Shown: positions 39,761 to 51,900 of the stretch, piece after piece
Layout of the letters: each line of letters begins with the position of its first letter
Position numbering within the stretch: the first letter of the stretch is position 1
From: Calliopsis andreniformis
Taxonomy: Eukaryota; Arthropoda; Insecta; Hymenoptera; Andrenidae
Assembly: GCF_051401765.1 (NCBI RefSeq)
Contig: NW_027480449.1
Location: forward strand, 5,270,001 to 5,334,000
Length of the DNA: 64,000 bases
Reading direction: 5' to 3'
The notes under the pieces: generated by a model
What the model saw: only the letters and a program-made list of their open reading frames with translations
Database searches by the model: none
What the model was told of the DNA's origin: nothing
Translations under genes and position numbers: made by a program

Positions 39761-39770
39761 GACCGCCGGA
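39761..39770. repeat. CpG-bearing landmark GACCGCCGGA
   Basis: With the preceding GGACGAG it gives three CpG dinucleotides within about 20 bp in an otherwise very C-poor strand. The same element is at 43783, 45005, 47167, 48389, 56198 and 57420, once per 1,222-bp unit. It is only a marker here; methylation is not visible in sequence. Confidence 0.75.
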
Positions 39771-40002
39771 TGAGGATTGAGGTTTGAGGTTTGAGCATTG
39801 AGGATTGAGGATTAAGGATTGAGGATTGAGGACTGAGGATTGAAGATTGAGTATTGAAGATTGAAGGTTGAGGATTGTGGATTGAGGATTGAGGATTGAG
39901 GATTGAATATTGAGGATTGGGGACTGAGTGTTGAGGGTTGAGTGATGAGAATTGATGTTTGTGGATAGAGATTTGAAGATTGCAGATTGAGTATTGAGTA
40001 TT

Positions 40003-40035
40003 GAAAACTGTGAATTGATGATATTCTATGGAGGA
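40003..40035. repeat. Diverged core element of the right domain
   Basis: GAAAACTGTGAATTGATG followed by ATATTCTATGGAGG departs furthest from the heptad consensus. Copies begin at 37672, 40003, 44025, 45247, 47409, 48631, 53051, 56440, 57662 and 62082. Older relatives (GAAATCTGTGAATTGAGG) lie near 13,244 and 32,446. It is a good probe for counting right-domain units. Confidence 0.8.
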
Positions 40036-40225
40036 TTGAGGATTGACAACTGATTGTTGAGGACTGAGGGCTGAAGATTGAGGATTCAGGATTGAGGATT
40101 CAGGATTGAGGTTTGAGGGCTGAGGATTGAGGATTGAGGATTGAGTATTAAAGATTGAGGATTGATGATTGAGTGTTGTGTATTGAGGACGAGGGCTGGG
40201 GGTTGAGTGCTGATACTTGAGGTCT

Positions 40226-42140
40226 GAGGGTTGAGGATTGTGGATTGCGAATTGAGGACTGAGGATTGAAGATAGAGGATTGGGTATTGAGGATTGAAGA
40301 ATGAGGATTGAGGATTGAGGATTGAGGATTGGGGATTGAAGTTTCGGTATTGAGGATTAAAGATTGAGGATTGAGGATTGAGTATTGATGATTGAATATT
40401 GAGGATTGAGGATTGAGGTTTGTGGATTGAGGACGAGGACTGACGGTTGAGGATTGAGGTTAGAGGATTGAGGATTGAGGATTGAGGACTGAGGATTGAG
40501 GATTGATGACTGTGCATTGAGGATTGAAGATTGAGGATGGAGGATGGTGGATGAGGACGGACGATTGAGGATTGAGGTTTGAGGAATGAGGATTGATGAT
40601 TGAGGACTGAGGATTGAGGATTGAGGATTGAGCATTGAGGATTGGACATTGAGGACTCGGGATTGAGGATTGACGATTGAGGATTAAGGATTGAAGATTG
40701 GGGATTGAAGATTGAGTATTGAGAATTGAGAATTGAGTATGAGGACTGAGGGTTGAGGATTGAGGTTTGAGGAATGAGGGTTGTGGTTGAGGATTGAGGA
40801 TTGAGGATTGAGGATTGAGTATTGAAGATTGAGTATTGATGCCTGAGGATTGGGGATTGAGGATCTAGGATTGCAGATTGATTATTGAGGATTGAAGATT
40901 GAGGATTGAAGATTGAGGATTGAGAATTGAGAATTGAGTATGAGGACTGAGGGTTGAGGATTGAGGTTTGAGGAATGAGGGTTGTGGTTGAGGATTGAGG
41001 ATTGAGGATTGAGGATTGAGTATTGAAGATTGAGTATTGATGCCTGAGGATTGAGGATTGAGGATTCAGGATTGATGATTGAGGATTGATGATTGATTAT
41101 TGATGATTGAAGATTGAGGATTGAGGATTGAGGACGAGGACTGACGGTTGAGGATTGAGGTTTGAGGATTGAGGGTTGAGGATTGAGGACTGGGGATTGA
41201 CGATTGAGTATTGAAGATAGAGGATTTATGACTGAGGATTGAGGATTGTGGTTTGAGGATTGAGGATTGAAGATTGAGTATAGAGGATTGAATATTGAGG
41301 ATTGAGGATTGAGGATTGAGGACTGAGGACAGAGGATTGACGATTGAGTATTGAAGATTGAGGATTTATGACTGTGGATTGAGGATTAAGAATTGAAGAT
41401 TGGGGACTGAGGATCTAAAATTGGCGATCCATTATTGACGATTGAAGATTGAGGATTGAGGATTGAGGATTGAGAACTGAGAATTGAGTATGAGGTCTGA
41501 GGGTTGAGGATTGAGGTTTGAGGAATGAGGATTGTGGGTTGAGGATTGAGGATTAAGGATTGAGGATTGAGGATTGAGGATAGAAGATTGAGGATTGGGT
41601 ATTGAGGATTGAAGATTGAGGATTCAGGATTGAGGATTGAGGATTGAGGATTGAGGATTGAGGATTGAGGATTGAAGATTGAGTACTGAGGATTGAAGAT
41701 TGAGGATTGAGGATTGAGGATTGAGGATTAAGGATTGACGATTGAGTATTGAAGATTGAGGATTGATGACTGGGGATTGTCGACTGAGGATTGAGCATTG
41801 AGGATTGATGATTGAAGATTGAGTATTGAGGATTGAATATTGAAGATTGAGGATTAAGGATTGAGGATTGAGGATTGAGGATTAAGGATTAAAGATTGAA
41901 TATTGATGATTGAAGATTGAGAATTGAGGATTGAGGGTTGTGGATTGAGGACGAGGACCGAGGGTTGAATATTGATGTTTGAGGCATGAGGATTGAGGAT
42001 TGAGGACTGAGAATTGATGATTGAGGATTGAGGATAGAAGATTGAGGATCGGGTATTGAGGATTGAAGATTGAGGATTCAGGATTGAGGATTGAGGATTG
42101 AGGATTGAGGATTGAGGATTGAGGATTGAAGATTGAGTAC
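40226..42140. repeat. Inter-unit segment matching 48.9-51.7 kb
   Basis: The stretch 40,226-40,850 matches 48,854-49,478 (offset 8,628). From 40,851 on it matches 50,204 on at offset 9,353 (GGATCTAGGA 40861/50214), changing to 9,604 near 41,727/51,331. The change means a 251-bp piece at about 51,078-51,330 is missing here. A doubled AGTATGAGGACTGAGG / GGTTGTGGTTGAGG stretch lies at 40,735-41,000. Confidence 0.75.
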
Positions 42141-43025
42141 TGAGGATTGAAGATTGAAGATTGAGGATTGAGGATTGATGATTGAGGATTGAGCATTGAA
42201 GATTGAGGATTGGGGATTGACGATTGACGATTGAGGATTGAGTATTGAGGATTGAAGATTGAGTATTGATGATTGAAGATTGAGGATTGAGGATTGAGTG
42301 TTGAGGATTGAGGACGAGGACTGACGGTTGGGGATTGAGGATTGAGCATTGAGGATTGAAGACTGATGACTGGGGATTGAGGATTGAAGATTGAGGATTA
42401 AGGATTGAGGATTGGGGATTGAGGATCTTGGATTGGAGATTGATTATGGAGGATTGAAGATTGACGATTGAGGATTGAGGATTGAGAATTGAGAACTGAG
42501 AATGAGGACTGTGAGTTGAGGATTGAGGTTTGAGGAATGAGGGTTGAGGGTTGAGGATTGAGGACTGAGGACTGAGGATTGAGGATTGAGGATTGAGTAT
42601 TGAAGGTTGAGTATTGATGCCTGAGGACTGATGATTGAGGATTGAGGTTTGAGGATTGTGGATTGAAGATTGAGTATTGAGGATTGGACATTGAGGACTC
42701 GGGATTGAGGATTGACGATTGAGGATTAAGGTTTGAAGATTGGGGATTGAAGATTGAGTATTGAGAATTGAGAATTGAGTATGAGGACTGAGGGTTGAGG
42801 ATTGAGGTTTGAGGAATGAGGGTTGTGGTTGAGGATTGAGGATTGAGGATTGAGGATTGAGTATTGAAGATTGAGTATTGATGCCTGAGGATTGAGGATT
42901 GAGGATTAAGGATTGATGATTGAGGATTGAAGATTGATTATTGAGGATTGAAGATTGAGGATTGAGGATTGAGGGTTGAGGATTGAGGACGAGGACTGAC
43001 GGTTGAGGATTGAGGTTTGAGGATT

Positions 43026-44247
43026 GAGGGTTGAGGATTGAGGACTGGGGATTGACGATTGAGTATTGAAGATAGAGGATTTATGACTGAGGATTGAGGA
43101 TTGTGGTTTGAGGATTGAGGATTGAAGATTGAGTATAGAGGATTGAATATTGAGGATTGAGGATTGAGGATTGAGGATTGAGGACAGAGGATTGACGATT
43201 GAGTATTGAAGATTGAGGATTTATGACTGAGGATTGAGGATTAAGGATTGAGAATTGAGAATAGATAATTGAGGATGAGGACTGAGGGTTGAAGATTGAG
43301 GTTTGAGGGATGAGGATTGAAGGTTGAGGATTGAGGGTTGAGGATTGAGGATTGAGGATAGAGTATTGAGGATTGAGGATTGAAGATTGAGTATTGAGGA
43401 TTGAAGATTGAGGATTGAGGATTGAGTGTTGAGGATTGAGTATTGAGGATTGACGCTTGAGGATTGAGGGTTGAGGATGTAGGATAGAAGGTAGACGACT
43501 GAGTGTTGAGGGTTGAGTGTTGAGAATTGATGCTTGAGGTTTGAGATTTGATTATTGAATATTCTGTATTGAGTATTGAACCATGAGTATTCAGGATGTT
43601 CTATTGAGTATTGAGAATTGAGGATTGATGGTTGATTATTGAGGATTTATGGTTGAGGGTTGTGTGTTGAATATTGAGTATTGAGGATTGAGGATTGAGG
43701 ATTGATGATTGAGGATTGAAGATTGATTATTGATGATTGAATATTGAGGATTGAGGATTGAGGGTTGTGGATTGAGGACGAGGACCGCCGGATGAGGATT
43801 GAGGTTTGAGGTTTGAGCATTGAGGATTGAGGATTAAGGATTGAGGATTGAGGACTGAGGATTGAAGATTTAGTATTGAAGATTGAAGGTTGAGGATTGT
43901 GGATTGAGGATTGAGGATTGAGGATTGAATATTGAGGATTGGGGACTGAGTGTTGAGGGTTGAGTGATGAGAATTGATGTTTGTGGATAGAGATTTGAAG
44001 ATTGCAGATTGAGTATTGAGTATTGAAAACTGTGAATTGATGATATTCTATGGAGGATTGAGGATTGACAACTGATTGTTGAGGACTGAGGGCTGAAGAT
44101 TGAGGATTCAGGATTGAGGATTCAGGATTGAGGTTTGAGGGCTGAGGATTGAGGATTGAGGATTGAGTATTGAAGATTGAGGATTGATGATTGAGGGTTG
44201 TGTATTGAGGACGAGGGCTGGGGGTTGAGTGCTGATACTTGAGGTCT
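43026..44247. repeat. 1,222-bp unit within the 3,384-bp repeat
   Basis: AGGACTGGGG lies at 43041 and 44263, 1,222 bp apart, and every landmark inside follows the same shift. The repeat closes within GAGGTCTGAGGGTTGAGG near 44,245, where this unit runs directly into the start of the next one. Confidence 0.9.
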
Positions 44248-45469
44248 GAGGGTTGAGGATTGAGGACTGGGGATTGACGATTGAGTATTGAAGATAGAGG
44301 ATTTATGACTGAGGATTGAGGATTGTGGTTTGAGGATTGAGGATTGAAGATTGAGTATAGAGGATTGAATATTGAGGATTGAGGATTGAGGATTGAGGAT
44401 TGAGGACAGAGGATTGACGATTGAGTATTGAAGATTGAGGATTTATGACTGAGGATTGAGGATTAAGGATTGAGAATTGAGAATAGATAATTGAGGATGA
44501 GGACTGAGGGTTGAAGATTGAGGTTTGAGGGATGAGGATTGAAGGTTGAGGATTGAGGGTTGAGGATTGAGGATTGAGGATAGAGTATTGAGGATTGAGG
44601 ATTGAAGATTGAGTATTGAGGATTGAAGATTGAGGATTGAGGATTGAGTGTTGAGGATTGAGTATTGAGGATTGACGCTTGAGGATTGAGGGTTGAGGAT
44701 GTAGGATAGAAGGTAGACGACTGAGTGTTGAGGGTTGAGTGTTGAGAATTGATGCTTGAGGTTTGAGATTTGATTATTGAATATTCTGTATTGAGTATTG
44801 AACCATGAGTATTCAGGATGTTCTATTGAGTATTGAGAATTGAGGATTGATGGTTGATTATTGAGGATTTATGGTTGAGGGTTGTGTGTTGAATATTGAG
44901 TATTGAGGATTGAGGATTGAGGATTGATGATTGAGGATTGAAGATTGATTATTGATGATTGAATATTGAGGATTGAGGATTGAGGGTTGTGGATTGAGGA
45001 CGAGGACCGCCGGATGAGGATTGAGGTTTGAGGTTTGAGCATTGAGGATTGAGGATTAAGGATTGAGGATTGAGGACTGAGGATTGAAGATTGAGTATTG
45101 AAGATTGAAGGTTGAGGATTGTGGATTGAGGATTGAGGATTGAGGATTGAATATTGAGGATTGGGGACTGAGTGTTGAGGGTTGAGTGATGAGAATTGAT
45201 GTTTGTGGATAGAGATTTGAAGATTGCAGATTGAGTATTGAGTATTGAAAACTGTGAATTGATGATATTCTATGGAGGATTGAGGATTGACAACTGATTG
45301 TTGAGGACTGAGGGCTGAAGATTGAGGATTCAGGATTGAGGATTCAGGATTGAGGTTTGAGGGCTGAGGATTGAGGATTGAGGATTGAGTATTGAAGATT
45401 GAGGATTGATGATTGAGGGTTGTGTATTGAGGACGAGGGCTGGGGGTTGAGTGCTGATACTTGAGGTCT
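44248..45469. repeat. 1,222-bp unit, tandem partner
   Basis: This is a direct copy of 43,026-44,247. After it the sequence goes to GATTGTGGATTGCGAATTG instead of starting a third unit. The same pair recurs at 46,410-48,853, and again at about 55,586-57,884 (first unit truncated at its left end). Confidence 0.9.
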
Positions 45470-45524
45470 GAGGGTTGAGGATTGTGGATTGCGAATTGAG
45501 TACTGAGGATTGAAGATTGAAGAT

Positions 45525-48500
45525 TGAGGATTGAAGATTGAAGATTGAGGATTGAGGATTGATGATTGAGGATTGAGCATTGAAGATTGAGGATTGGGGA
45601 TTGACGATTGACGATTGAGGATAGAGTATTGAGGATTGAAGATTGAGTATTGATGATTGAAGATTGAGGATTGAGGATTGAGTGTTGAGGATTGAGGACG
45701 AGGACTGACGGTTGGGGATTGAGGATTGAGCATTGAGGATTGAAGACTGATGACTGGGGATTGAGGATTGAAGATTGAGGATTAAGGATTGAGGATTGGG
45801 GATTGAGGATCTTGGATTGGAGATTGATTATGGAGGATTGAAGATTGACGATTGAGGATTGAGGATTGAGAATTGAGAACTGAGAATGAGGACTGTGAGT
45901 TGAGGATTGAGGTTTGAGGAATGAGGGTTGAGGGTTGAGGATTGAGGACTGAGGACTGAGGATTGAGGATTGAGGATTGAGTATTGAAGGTTGAGTATTG
46001 ATGCCTGAGGATTGATGATTGAGGATTGAGGTTTGAGGATTGTGGATTGAAGATTGAGTATTGAGGATTGGACATTGAGGACTCGGGATTGAGGATTGAC
46101 GATTGAGGATTAAGGTTTGAAGATTGGGGATTGAAGATTGAGTATTGAGAATTGAGAATTGAGTATGAGGACTGAGGGTTGAGGATTGAGGTTTGAGGAA
46201 TGAGGGTTGTGGTTGAGGATTGAGGATTGAGGATTGAGGATTGAGTATTGAAGATTGAGTATTGATGCCTGAGGATTGAGGATTGAGGATTAAGGATTGA
46301 TGATTGAGGATTGAAGATTGATTATTGAGGATTGAAGATTGAGGATTGAGGATTGAGGGTTGAGGATTGAGGACGAGGACTGACGGTTGAGGATTGAGGT
46401 TTGAGGATTGAGGGTTGAGGATTGAGGACTGGGGATTGACGATTGAGTATTGAAGATAGAGGATTTATGACTGAGGATTGAGGATTGTGGTTTGAGGATT
46501 GAGGATTGAAGATTGAGTATAGAGGATTGAATATTGAGGATTGAGGATTGAGGATTGAGGATTGAGGACAGAGGATTGACGATTGAGTATTGAAGATTGA
46601 GGATTTATGACTGAGGATTGAGGATTAAGGATTGAGAATTGAGAATAGATAATTGAGGATGAGGACTGAGGGTTGAAGATTGAGGTTTGAGGGATGAGGA
46701 TTGAAGGTTGAGGATTGAGGGTTGAGGATTGAGGATTGAGGATAGAGTATTGAGGATTGAGGATTGAAGATTGAGTATTGAGGATTGAAGATTGAGGATT
46801 GAGGATTGAGTGTTGAGGATTGAGTATTGAGGATTGACGCTTGAGGATTGAGGGTTGAGGATGTAGGATAGAAGGTAGACGACTGAGTGTTGAGGGTTGA
46901 GTGTTGAGAATTGATGCTTGAGGTTTGAGATTTGATTATTGAATATTCTGTATTGAGTATTGAACCATGAGTATTCAGGATGTTCTATTGAGTATTGAGA
47001 ATTGAGGATTGATGGTTGATTATTGAGGATTTATGGTTGAGGGTTGTGTGTTGAATATTGAGTATTGAGGATTGAGGATTGAGGATTGATGATTGAGGAT
47101 TGAAGATTGATTATTGATGATTGAATATTGAGGATTGAGGATTGAGGGTTGTGGATTGAGGACGAGGACCGCCGGATGAGGATTGAGGTTTGAGGTTTGA
47201 GCATTGAGGATTGAGGATTAAGGATTGAGGATTGAGGACTGAGGATTGAAGATTGAGTATTGAAGATTGAAGGTTGAGGATTGTGGATTGAGGATTGAGG
47301 ATTGAGGATTGAATATTGAGGATTGGGGACTGAGTGTTGAGGGTTGAGTGATGAGAATTGATGTTTGTGGATAGAGATTTGAAGATTGCAGATTGAGTAT
47401 TGAGTATTGAAAACTGTGAATTGATGATATTCTATGGAGGATTGAGGATTGACAACTGATTGTTGAGGACTGAGGGCTGAAGATTGAGGATTCAGGATTG
47501 AGGATTCAGGATTGAGGTTTGAGGGCTGAGGATTGAGGATTGAGGATTGAGTATTGAAGATTGAGGATTGATGATTGAGGGTTGTGTATTGAGGACGAGG
47601 GTTGGGGGTTGAGTGCTGATACTTGAGGTCTGAGGGTTGAGGATTGAGGACTGGGGATTGACGATTGAGTATTGAAGATAGAGGATTTATGACTGAGGAT
47701 TGAGGATTGTGGTTTGAGGATTGAGGATTGAAGATTGAGTATAGAGGATTGAATATTGAGGATTGAGGATTGAGGATTGAGGATTGAGGACAGAGGATTG
47801 ACGATTGAGTATTGAAGATTGAGGATTTATGACTGAGGATTGAGGATTAAGGATTGAGAATTGAGAATAGATAATTGAGGATGAGGACTGAGGGTTGAAG
47901 ATTGAGGTTTGAGGGATGAGGATTGAAGGTTGAGGATTGAGGGTTGAGGATTGAGGATTGAGGATAGAGTATTGAGGATTGAGGATTGAAGATTGAGTAT
48001 TGAGGATTGAAGATTGAGGATTGAGGATTGAGTGTTGAGGATTGAGTATTGAGGATTGACGCTTGAGGATTGAGGGTTGAGGATGTAGGATAGAAGGTAG
48101 ACGACTGACTGTTGAGGGTTGAGTGTTGAGAATTGATGCTTGAGGTTTGAGATTTGATTATTGAATATTCTGTATTGAGTATTGAACCATGAGTATTCAG
48201 GATGTTCTATTGAGTATTGAGAATTGAGGATTGATGGTTGATTATTGAGGATTTATGGTTGAGGGTTGTGTGTTGAATATTGAGTATTGAGGATTGAGGA
48301 TTGAGGATTGATGATTGAGGATTGAAGATTGATTATTGATGATTGAATATTGAGGATTGAGGATTGAGGGTTGTGGATTGAGGACGAGGACCGCCGGATG
48401 AGGATTGAGGTTTGAGGTTTGAGCATTGAGGATTGAGGATTAAGGATTGAGGATTGAGGACTGAGGATTGAAGATTGAGTATTGAAGATTGAAGGTTGAG

Positions 48501-48908
48501 GATTGTGGATTGAGGATTGAGGATTGAGGATTGAATATTGAGGATTGGGGACTGAGTGTTGAGGGTTGAGTGATGAGAATTGATGTTTGTGGATAGAGAT
48601 TTGAAGATTGCAGATTGAGTATTGAGTATTGAAAACTGTGAATTGATGATATTCTATGGAGGATTGAGGATTGACAACTGATTGTTGAGGACTGAGGGCT
48701 GAAGATTGAGGATTCAGGATTGAGGATTCAGGATTGAGGTTTGAGGGCTGAGGATTGAGGATTGAGGATTGAGTATTGAAGATTGAGGATTGATGATTGA
48801 GGGTTGTGTATTGAGGACGAGGGCTGGGGGTTGAGTGCTGATACTTGAGGTCTGAGGGTTGAGGATTGTGGATTGCGAATTGAGGACTGAGGATTGAAGA
48901 TAGAGGAT
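45525..48908. repeat. 3,384-bp tandem duplication, copy 2
   Basis: This is the direct copy of 42,141-45,524, with the 1,222-bp pair at 46,410-47,631 and 47,632-48,853. Its end (near 48,890) leads to GAAGATAGAGGATTGGG, where copy 1 has GAAGATTGAAG. Confidence 0.92.
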
Positions 48909-51900
48909 TGGGTATTGAGGATTGAAGAATGAGGATTGAGGATTGAGGATTGAGGATTGGGGATTGAAGTTTCGGTATTGAGGATTAAAGATTGAGGATT
49001 GAGGATTGAGTATTGATGATTGAATATTGAGGATTGAGGATTGAGGTTTGTGGATTGAGGACGAGGACTGACGGTTGAGGATTGAGGTTTGAGGATTGAG
49101 GATTGAGGATTGAGGACTGAGGATTGAGGATTGATGACTGAGCATTGAGGATTGAAGATTGAGGATGGAGGATGGTGGATGAGGACGGACGATTGAGGAT
49201 TGAGGTTTGAGGAATGAGGATTGATGATTGAGGACTGAGGATTGAGGATTGAGGATTGAGCATTGAGGATTGGACATTGAGGACTCGGGATTGAGGATTG
49301 ACGATTGAGGATTAAGGATTGAAGATTGGGGATTGAAGATTGAGTATTGAGAATTGAGAATTGAGTATGAGGACTGAGGGTTGAGGATTGAGGTTTGAGG
49401 AATGAGGGTTGTGGTTGAGGATTGAGGATTGAGGATTGAGGATTGAGTATTGAAGATTGAGTATTGATGCCTGAGGATTGAGGATTGAGGATTAAGGATT
49501 GATGATTGAGGATTGAAGATTGATTATTGATGATTGAAGATTGAGGATTGAGGATTGAGGGTTGAGGATTGAGGACGAGGACTGACGGTTGAGGATTGAG
49601 GTTTGAGGATTGAGGGTTGAGGATTGAGGACTGGGGATTGACGATTGAGTATTGAAGATAGAGGATTTATGACTGAGGATTGAGGATTGTGGTTTGAGGA
49701 TTGAGGATTGAAGATTGAGTATAGAGGATTGAATATTGAGGATTGAGGATTGAGGATTGAGGATTGAGGACAGAGGATTGACGATTGAGTATTGAAGATT
49801 GAGGATTTATGACTGTGGATTGAGGATTAAGAATTGAAGATTGGGGATTGAGGATCTAAAATTGGAGATTCATTATTGAGGTTTGAAGATTGAGGATTGA
49901 GGATTGAGGATTGAGAATTGAGAATAGAGAATTGAGGATGAGGACTGAGGGTTGAGGATTGAGGTTTGAGGATTGAGGATTGAGGATTGAGGACTGAGGA
50001 TTGAGGATTGAGAACTGAGCATTGAGGATTGAAGATTGAGGATGGCGGATGGTGGATGAGGACGGACGATTGAGGATTGAGGTTTGAGGATTGAGGATTG
50101 ATGATTAAGGACTGAGGATTGAGGATTGAGGATTGAGCATTGAGGATTGGACATTGAGGACTCGGGATTGAGGATTGAAGATTGAGGATTAAGGATTGAA
50201 GATTGGGGATTGAGGATCTAGGATTGCAGATTGATTATTGAGGATTGAAGATTGAGGATTGAAGATTAAGGATTGAGAATTGAGAATTGAGTATGAGGAC
50301 TGAGGGTTGAGGATTGAGGTTTGAGGAATGAGGGTTGTGGTTGAGGATTGAGGATTGAGGATTGAGGATTGAGTATTGAAGATTGAGTATTGATGCCTGA
50401 GGATTGAGGATTGAGGATTCAGGATTGATGATTGAGGATTGATGATTGATTATTGATGATTGAAGATTGAGGATTGAGGATTGAGGACGAGGACTGACGG
50501 TTGAGGATTGAGGTTTGAGGATTGAGGGTTGAGGATTGAGGACTGGGGATTGACGATTGAGTATTGAAGATAGAGGATTTATGACTGAGGATTGAGGATT
50601 GTGGTTTGAGGATTGAGGATTGAAGATTGAGTATAGAGGATTGAATATTGAGGATTGAGGATTGAGGATTGAGGACTGAGGACAGAGGATTGACGATTGA
50701 GTATTGAAGATTGAGGATTTATGACTGTGGATTGAGGATTAAGAATTGAAGATTGGGGATTGAGGATCTAAAACTGGCAATCCATTATTGAGGATTGAAG
50801 ATTGAGGATTGAGGATTGAGGATTGAGAACTGAGAATTGAGTATGAGGACTGAGGGTTGAGGATTGAGGTTTGAGGAATGAGGATTGTGGGTTGAGGATT
50901 GAGGATTAAGGATTGAGGATTGCGGATTGAGGATAGAAGATTGAGGATTGGGTATTGAGGATTGAAGATTGAGGATTCAGGATTGAGGATTGAGGATTGA
51001 GGATTGAGGATTGAGGATTGAGGATTGAAGATTGAGTACTGAGGATTGAAGATTGAGGATTGAGGATTGAGGATTGAGGACTGAGGCTTGAGGATTGAGG
51101 ATTGAGCATTGAGGATTGAAGATTGAGGACTGGCGATTGAGGATTGAAGATTGAGGATTAAGGATTGAGTATTGGGGATTGAGGATGTAGGATTGGAGAA
51201 TGATTATTGAGTATTGAAGATTGAGGATTGAGGATTGAGGATTGAGGATTAAGAATTGAGAATTGAGGATGACGACTGAGGGTTGAGGATTGAGGTTTGA
51301 GGAACGAGGATTGAGGATTGAGGATTGAGGATTAAGGATTGACGATTGAGTATTGAAGATTGAGGATTGATGACTGGGGATTGTCGACTGAGGATTGAGC
51401 ATTGAGGATTGATGATTGAAGATTGAGTATTGAGGATTGAATATTGAAGATTGAGGATTAAGGATTGAGGATTGAGGATTGAGGATTAAGGATTAAAGAT
51501 TGAATATTGATGATTGAAGATTGAGAATTGAGGATTGAGGGTTGTGGATTGAGGACGAGGACCGAGGGTTGAATATTGATGTTTGAGGCATGAGGATTGA
51601 GGATTGAGGACTGAGAATTGATGATTGAGGATTGAGGATAGAAGATTGAGGATTGGGTATTGAGGATTGAAGATTGAGGATTCAGGATTGAGGATTGAGG
51701 ATTGAGGATTGAGGATTGAGGATTGAGGATTGAAGATTGAGTACTGAGGATTGAAGATTGAAGATTGAGGATTGAGGATTGATGATTGAGGATTGAGCAT
51801 TGAAGATTGAGGATTGGGGATTGACGATTGACGATTGAGGATTGAGTATTGAGGATTGAAGATTGAGTATTGATGATTGAAGATTGAGGATTGAGGATTG

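Larger units (their letters stand above)
39004..40225. repeat. 1,222-bp unit, first copy
   Basis: This unit runs from upstream of AGGACTGGGG (39019) to GAGGTCTGAGGGTTGAGG. In order it contains AGGATTTATGACTG twice, ATAGATAATTGAGG, GGATGTAGGATAG, GAACCATGAGTATTCAGG (39556), GACCGCCGGA (39761), GAAAACTGTG (40003) and GAGGACGAGGG. It is offset 4,022 from the copy at 43,026. It is slightly more diverged than the later copies. Confidence 0.8.
42141..45524. repeat. 3,384-bp tandem duplication, copy 1
   Basis: All markers recur 3,384 bp later (GAACCATGAG 43578/46962 and 44800/48184; GAAAACTGTG 44025/47409 and 45247/48631). The copies start at 42,141/45,525, just after a mismatch at 42,140/45,524. 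The copy contains two 1,222-bp units (43,026-44,247 and 44,248-45,469). Confidence 0.92.
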
